In this document: positions 31,092 through 34,167 of the stretch, one piece after another | Position numbering within the stretch: position 1 is the stretch's first letter | Layout: each line of letters begins with the position of its first letter | Made by a program: the position numbers and the translations under genes | The notes under the pieces: model-generated | Told to the model about the DNA's origin: nothing | Database searches by the model: none | What the model saw: only the letters and a program-made list of their open reading frames with translations | Source of the DNA: Streptomyces sp. 8K308 | GTDB taxonomy: Bacteria; Actinomycetota; Actinomycetes; Streptomycetales; Streptomycetaceae | Reading direction: 5' to 3' | DNA: 34,167 nucleotides | Assembly: GCF_004348315.1 (NCBI RefSeq) | Contig: NZ_SMKC01000045.1 | Coordinates: forward strand, 1-34,167

Positions 31092-31309
31092 AGTCACCGA
31101 AGCTGCCGGGCCCACCGCCCTCGGTGTACGCCTTCGTCCTCCTGCTCGCCCTGGTGTTCGCGGCGTCCTACGCCGTCGGCAACATGGTCGGCCCGGTGGC
31201 CCCCGGCATGCGCGAGCGGCCGTCGGGCGAGGAGCCCGAGCAGTCCGAACACGGCGGCGGTGGTGGGCACAGCCTGCCCGCGCCCGACACCACGGCGGTG
31301 ACGTGGTGA
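31088..31309 (+). CDS. Small single-span membrane protein
   Basis: 73 residues from GTG 31088, with GAAGGAGA upstream. A proline-rich start is followed by one hydrophobic helix (VYAFVLLLALVFAASYAVG) and an extracytoplasmic tail containing HGGGGGH and acidic residues. It overlaps both neighbours as GTGA, so it is a real part of the operon. The His pair may pass or bind copper. I do not recognise a named family. Confidence 0.75.
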   Translation: MKSPKLPGPPPSVYAFVLLLALVFAASYAVGNMVGPVAPGMRERPSGEEPEQSEHGGGGGHSLPAPDTTAVTW

Positions 31310-33570
31310 GCACCGCGCCCCAGGTCGCGCCCGTCGACAAGGAACTGACCGACCTGGAGATCGGCGGCATGACCTGCGCCGCCTGCGTCAGCCGGGTCGA
31401 ACGCAAACTGGCCAAGCTCGACGGGGTCACCGCCAGCGTCAACCTCGCCACCCACCGGGCCCGTGTCACCCACCCGGCCGAGGTGAGCGTCGCCCAGCTG
31501 ATCGAGGCCATCGAGGCCGCCGGCTACACCGCCCAACAGCCCGAACCGGAACCGCTGGCGGTCCACGACCGCCAGGCCACCGAGACCGTGGCGTTGCGCC
31601 GGCTCCTCCTGGTGTGGGCGATGTCCCTGCCGGTCCTCGCGCTGTCCATGGTGCCGCCCTGGCAGTTCCGGAACTGGCAGTGGCTGTGCTTCGCGCTCGC
31701 CGCCTACGTCGCCGTCTGGGGCGCCTGGCCCTTCCACCAGCGGGCGGTGCGCGGGCTGCGGCACGGCTCGGCCAGCATGGACACCCTGGTCTCGCTCGGC
31801 GTGGCCGCGTCGTTCGTCTGGTCCGGCTACGCGCTGTTCCTCGGCGGCGCCGGCACGCCCGGCATGACCATGCCATTCAGTCTGCTGCCCGACACCTCGC
31901 CCAACGTTGCCCACCTCTACCTCGAAGGGGCCGTCGCCGTCCCGGCGTTCGTGCTGCTCGGCCGCCACCTGGAGAACCGGACACGCCACGACTCCGGCTC
32001 CGCCCTGCACGCCCTCGCCGAGCTCGCCACCCACGACGTCACCGTCCTCGACGGCGGCGAACGGCGCCGCGTCCCCGTGTCCGAGCTGCGGGTCGGCGAC
32101 CGCTTCCTCGTCGGGCCCGGCGACCGCGTCGCCACCGACGGCGTGGTGGAGGCCGGCGGCGGCGCCGTCGACCTCTCCCTCATCACCGGTGAGAGCCGCC
32201 CCGTCGAGGTCTCGCCGGGCGAGCCGGTGGCCGGCGGCGCCGTCAACTCCGGTGCCGTGCTGGAGGTACGGGTCACGGCCGTCGGCAGTGACACCCAACT
32301 CGCCCGCATCACGCGGATGGTGGAGGAGGCCCAGACCCGCAAGGCGGGCGTGCAGCGGCTCGCCGACGCCGTCAGCGCCCGCTTCGTGCCCGTCGTCCTC
32401 ACCCTCGCGGCCACCGTCCTCGGCTACTGGCTCGGCGCGGGCGCCGCCCCCGAGGCCGCGGTCACCGCTGCCGTCGCCGTGCTGGTGGTCGCCTGCCCCT
32501 GCGCCCTCGGCCTGGCCACCCCCACCGCGCTGCTCGCCGCGACCGGCCGGGGCGCCAGGATGGGCGTGCTGATCAGCGGCCCTACCGCGCTCGAAGCGCT
32601 GCGCGACGTCGACACCATCGTGCTCGACAAGACCGGCACCCTCACCGAGGGCCGGCTGACGGTCACCGAGGTGACGGCCGGCGAGGGCGTCGACGCCGAC
32701 CGGACGCTGGCGCTCGCCGGCGCCGTCGAGTCCGCCTCCGGGCACCCCCTCGCCCGTGCGATCGTCCGCGAGGCGCGCCGCGTGGCGCCCGACGATCCGC
32801 CGCTCGCGGCCACCGCCGTGGAACAGACCCCGGGGCTCGGCGTGCGCGGCGAGGTGGAAGGACACCTGGTGCGCGTCGTCCAACCTGCCACGTCGCTCCC
32901 CACCAGGCTCGCCGAGGCCGTGGCGCGCGCCGACGCGGCCGGCGCGACGGCCGCCCTCGTCACCGTCGACGGCAAGCCCCAGGCCGTCATCACCCTGGCC
33001 GACCGCCTCCGGTCCGACACCTACCGGGCCATCCACCACCTCAGGCGCCTCGGACTGCGCCCGGTGCTGGCCACCGGCGACCGGGAAGCCCCCGCGGCGG
33101 TAGTGGCGGCCGACGCCGGCATCACCGAGGTGCATGCCGGCCTGAGCCCTGAGAAGAAGGCCGCGCTGGTCGCCGACCTACAACGCCGAGGTGCCCGCGT
33201 CGCGTTCGTCGGCGACGGCGTCAACGACGCCGCCGCGCTGGCCGGCGCCGACCTGGGCATCGCCCTGGCCAGCGGCACCGACGCCGCCGTCGCCGCCGCC
33301 GATGTCACGCTCGCTCGCGAGGACGTGCACGTCATCTCCGACGCGATCCGGCTGGCCCGCGCCACGCTGACCACCATCCGCACCAACCTCGCCTGGGCCT
33401 TCGGCTACAACGTGGTGACCGTGCCGCTGGCCATGCTCGGCCTGCTCAACCCGATGATCGCCGCCGCCGCCATGTCGGCGAGCTCGCTGCTCGTCGTCGC
33501 CAACAGCCTCACGCTGCGCGGCTGGCAGGCGCCCCGGCGGGATGGCCTGACCACGCGGAGGACGGCATGA
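31306..33570 (+). CDS. Cu(I)-transporting P1B-type ATPase
   Basis: 754 residues from GTG 31306 (GTGA overlap); GTG 31303 is an equal alternative, one codon longer. An N-terminal heavy-metal-associated domain carries GMTCAAC (21-27). The core shows the phosphatase motif ITGES, the transport motif CPC (397-399), the phosphorylated DKTGT (D441), SGHP (478-481) and GDGVNDA (636-642). The C-terminal helices contain AFGYNVVTVPLAML and AAAMSASSLLVVANSL, as in P1B-1 copper pumps such as CopA and CtpB. The role is moving Cu(I) out of the cytoplasm, either for detoxification or to load exported cuproenzymes. Beside an importer and a secreted chaperone-like protein, the second role is attractive. Confidence 0.96.
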   Translation: MSTAPQVAPVDKELTDLEIGGMTCAACVSRVERKLAKLDGVTASVNLATHRARVTHPAEVSVAQLIEAIEAAGYTAQQPEPEPLAVHDRQATETVALRRLLLVWAMSLPVLALSMVPPWQFRNWQWLCFALAAYVAVWGAWPFHQRAVRGLRHGSASMDTLVSLGVAASFVWSGYALFLGGAGTPGMTMPFSLLPDTSPNVAHLYLEGAVAVPAFVLLGRHLENRTRHDSGSALHALAELATHDVTVLDGGERRRVPVSELRVGDRFLVGPGDRVATDGVVEAGGGAVDLSLITGESRPVEVSPGEPVAGGAVNSGAVLEVRVTAVGSDTQLARITRMVEEAQTRKAGVQRLADAVSARFVPVVLTLAATVLGYWLGAGAAPEAAVTAAVAVLVVACPCALGLATPTALLAATGRGARMGVLISGPTALEALRDVDTIVLDKTGTLTEGRLTVTEVTAGEGVDADRTLALAGAVESASGHPLARAIVREARRVAPDDPPLAATAVEQTPGLGVRGEVEGHLVRVVQPATSLPTRLAEAVARADAAGATAALVTVDGKPQAVITLADRLRSDTYRAIHHLRRLGLRPVLATGDREAPAAVVAADAGITEVHAGLSPEKKAALVADLQRRGARVAFVGDGVNDAAALAGADLGIALASGTDAAVAAADVTLAREDVHVISDAIRLARATLTTIRTNLAWAFGYNVVTVPLAMLGLLNPMIAAAAMSASSLLVVANSLTLRGWQAPRRDGLTTRRTA

Positions 33571-34055
33571 GATCGATCACCGCCAGGCTCCGCGAGGGCC
33601 TGCGGGCCGCCGTCGCCCCCCTGGTTGCCTGCGGGCTGGCACTGACCGGGCTCACCGCCTGGACGCTCAGCGGACAGGCCGGCCGCCTGGCCGAGCTGAC
33701 GGTGACCGACGCCCGGGTGTGGACCGCCCCCAACCCGGCCGTCACGGTCGCCTTCTTCACCGTCACCAACACCGGCGAGGGCGCCGACGAGCTGGTGGCC
33801 GTCACCTCGCCGCTGTCCGACGACATCATGCTGAGCCGCTCGGCCCCCGCCACCGAGAGCGCGGGCACCATGGAGATGCTCGAATCGGTACCCATCGGCC
33901 CTGGTGAGGTGCTGGAGATGACCCCGCTGACCCTGGACGTCATGGTGCGCCGGCCCCAGCACGTCGCGGTCGGCGACCAGGTGCCGTTCACCCTGCACTT
34001 CCGGGACAGCCCCAGCGTCACGGTGCGGGCCGAGGTCATGGCCCCGGGAAGCTGA
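33567..34055 (+). CDS. PCu(A)C-like extracytoplasmic protein with altered copper ligands
   Basis: 162 residues from ATG 33567, overlapping the ATPase stop as ATGA. An N-terminal hydrophobic segment (VAPLVACGLALTGLTAWTL) serves as signal or anchor. The domain follows with ELTVTDARVWTAPNPAVTVA, FFTVTNTGEGADELVAVTSP, TMEMLESVPIGPGEVLEMTP and LTLDVMVRRPQHVAVGDQVP. This matches PCu(A)C (DUF461) proteins, which deliver copper to cytochrome oxidase. Classic members hold copper with two His and two Met; here the two His positions appear to be Leu/Ser and Asp, while the Met residues remain. It may bind copper differently. Confidence 0.82.
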   Translation: MRSITARLREGLRAAVAPLVACGLALTGLTAWTLSGQAGRLAELTVTDARVWTAPNPAVTVAFFTVTNTGEGADELVAVTSPLSDDIMLSRSAPATESAGTMEMLESVPIGPGEVLEMTPLTLDVMVRRPQHVAVGDQVPFTLHFRDSPSVTVRAEVMAPGS

Positions 34056-34094
34056 GTCTCGCTGTCCGGTACGGGGCCAGGGTGGTGGTTGTTG

Positions 34095-34167
34095 TCAGCT
34101 GGTGGGCTGGGGTTGGTTGGGGGTCTGGTCGTTGTTCTCGGGGGTTTGGCCGTGGGCGGGTGTGTGT
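34095..34167 (-). CDS. Possible C-terminal end of a minus-strand gene
   Basis: Read on the minus strand from the right edge, one frame gives TPAHGQTPENNDQTPNQPQP and ends with a TGA at 34095-34097. The low-complexity Pro/Gln/Asn tail could be the end of a protein encoded beyond the window. Only about 23 codons are visible, so this is tentative. Confidence 0.3.
   Translation of the reverse strand, partial: HTPAHGQTPENNDQTPNQPQPTS

Noticed and set aside
1..34167. CRISPR arrays, tRNA or rRNA genes, insertion sequences
   Set aside because: No regularly spaced repeats, no cloverleaf or rRNA sequence and no transposase with inverted ends were seen.

Overview
The window is high-GC DNA with Streptomyces-style gene packing: frequent GTG starts, many ATGA/GTGA stop-start overlaps, GGAGG ribosome binding sites and long perfect terminator hairpins. 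It reads as an accessory metal-acquisition island of a streptomycete or close actinobacterium. Its common thread is four sites close to the Streptomyces Zur (zinc repressor) box, at about 4135, 11534, 13653 and 25241.

Left to right. (1) 1-4089, minus strand: a nickel/peptide-type ABC importer (lipoprotein, a single polypeptide fusing two permeases, ATPase), with a Zur-like box upstream. (2) 4160-6891, plus strand: a decayed metallophore-type NRPS operon. It holds a methyltransferase remnant, a carrier protein plus truncated heterocyclization domain, the tail of a saccharopine-dehydrogenase-like reductase, and a frameshifted methyltransferase. (3) 7059-11517: a histidine-rich protein, then three PLP enzymes (a fold-III decarboxylase, a cysteine-synthase/rhodanese fusion and a SufS-like cysteine desulfurase). 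(4) 11600-13604: a methyltransferase and a convergent beta-propeller-like protein, each behind its own Zur-like box. (5) 13733-22227: a TOMM/azoline RiPP locus. It has a 41-residue precursor, an Ocin-ThiF-like recognition protein, a CocE-type hydrolase, a YcaO cyclodehydratase, a SagB-type dehydrogenase and two exporter-fold ABC half-transporters. (6) 22297-25225, minus strand: a metallophore-type binding lipoprotein, ATPase and FecCD permease behind a Zur-like box. (7) 25307-26551: a second patch of gene remnants (ABC ATPase, cytochrome P450, PepSY-like membrane tail). (8) 26644-34055: a membrane protein, an ECF sigma factor resembling mycobacterial SigC, a second FecBCD-type importer, a small membrane protein, a Cu(I) P1B ATPase and a PCu(A)C-like protein. 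This last block looks like a copper module.

The main proposal is that blocks 4-6 form a zinc-starvation-induced RiPP metallophore system. In this model a Ser/His peptide is cyclized and oxidized by YcaO and SagB, moved by the ABC pair, and recaptured by the binding-protein-dependent importer, all under Zur. The NRPS, P450 and ABC debris on either side suggests that an older NRPS zincophore locus decayed here. The RiPP chemistry, the metal and the replacement history are inferences from sequence and context. The enzyme families themselves are well supported.
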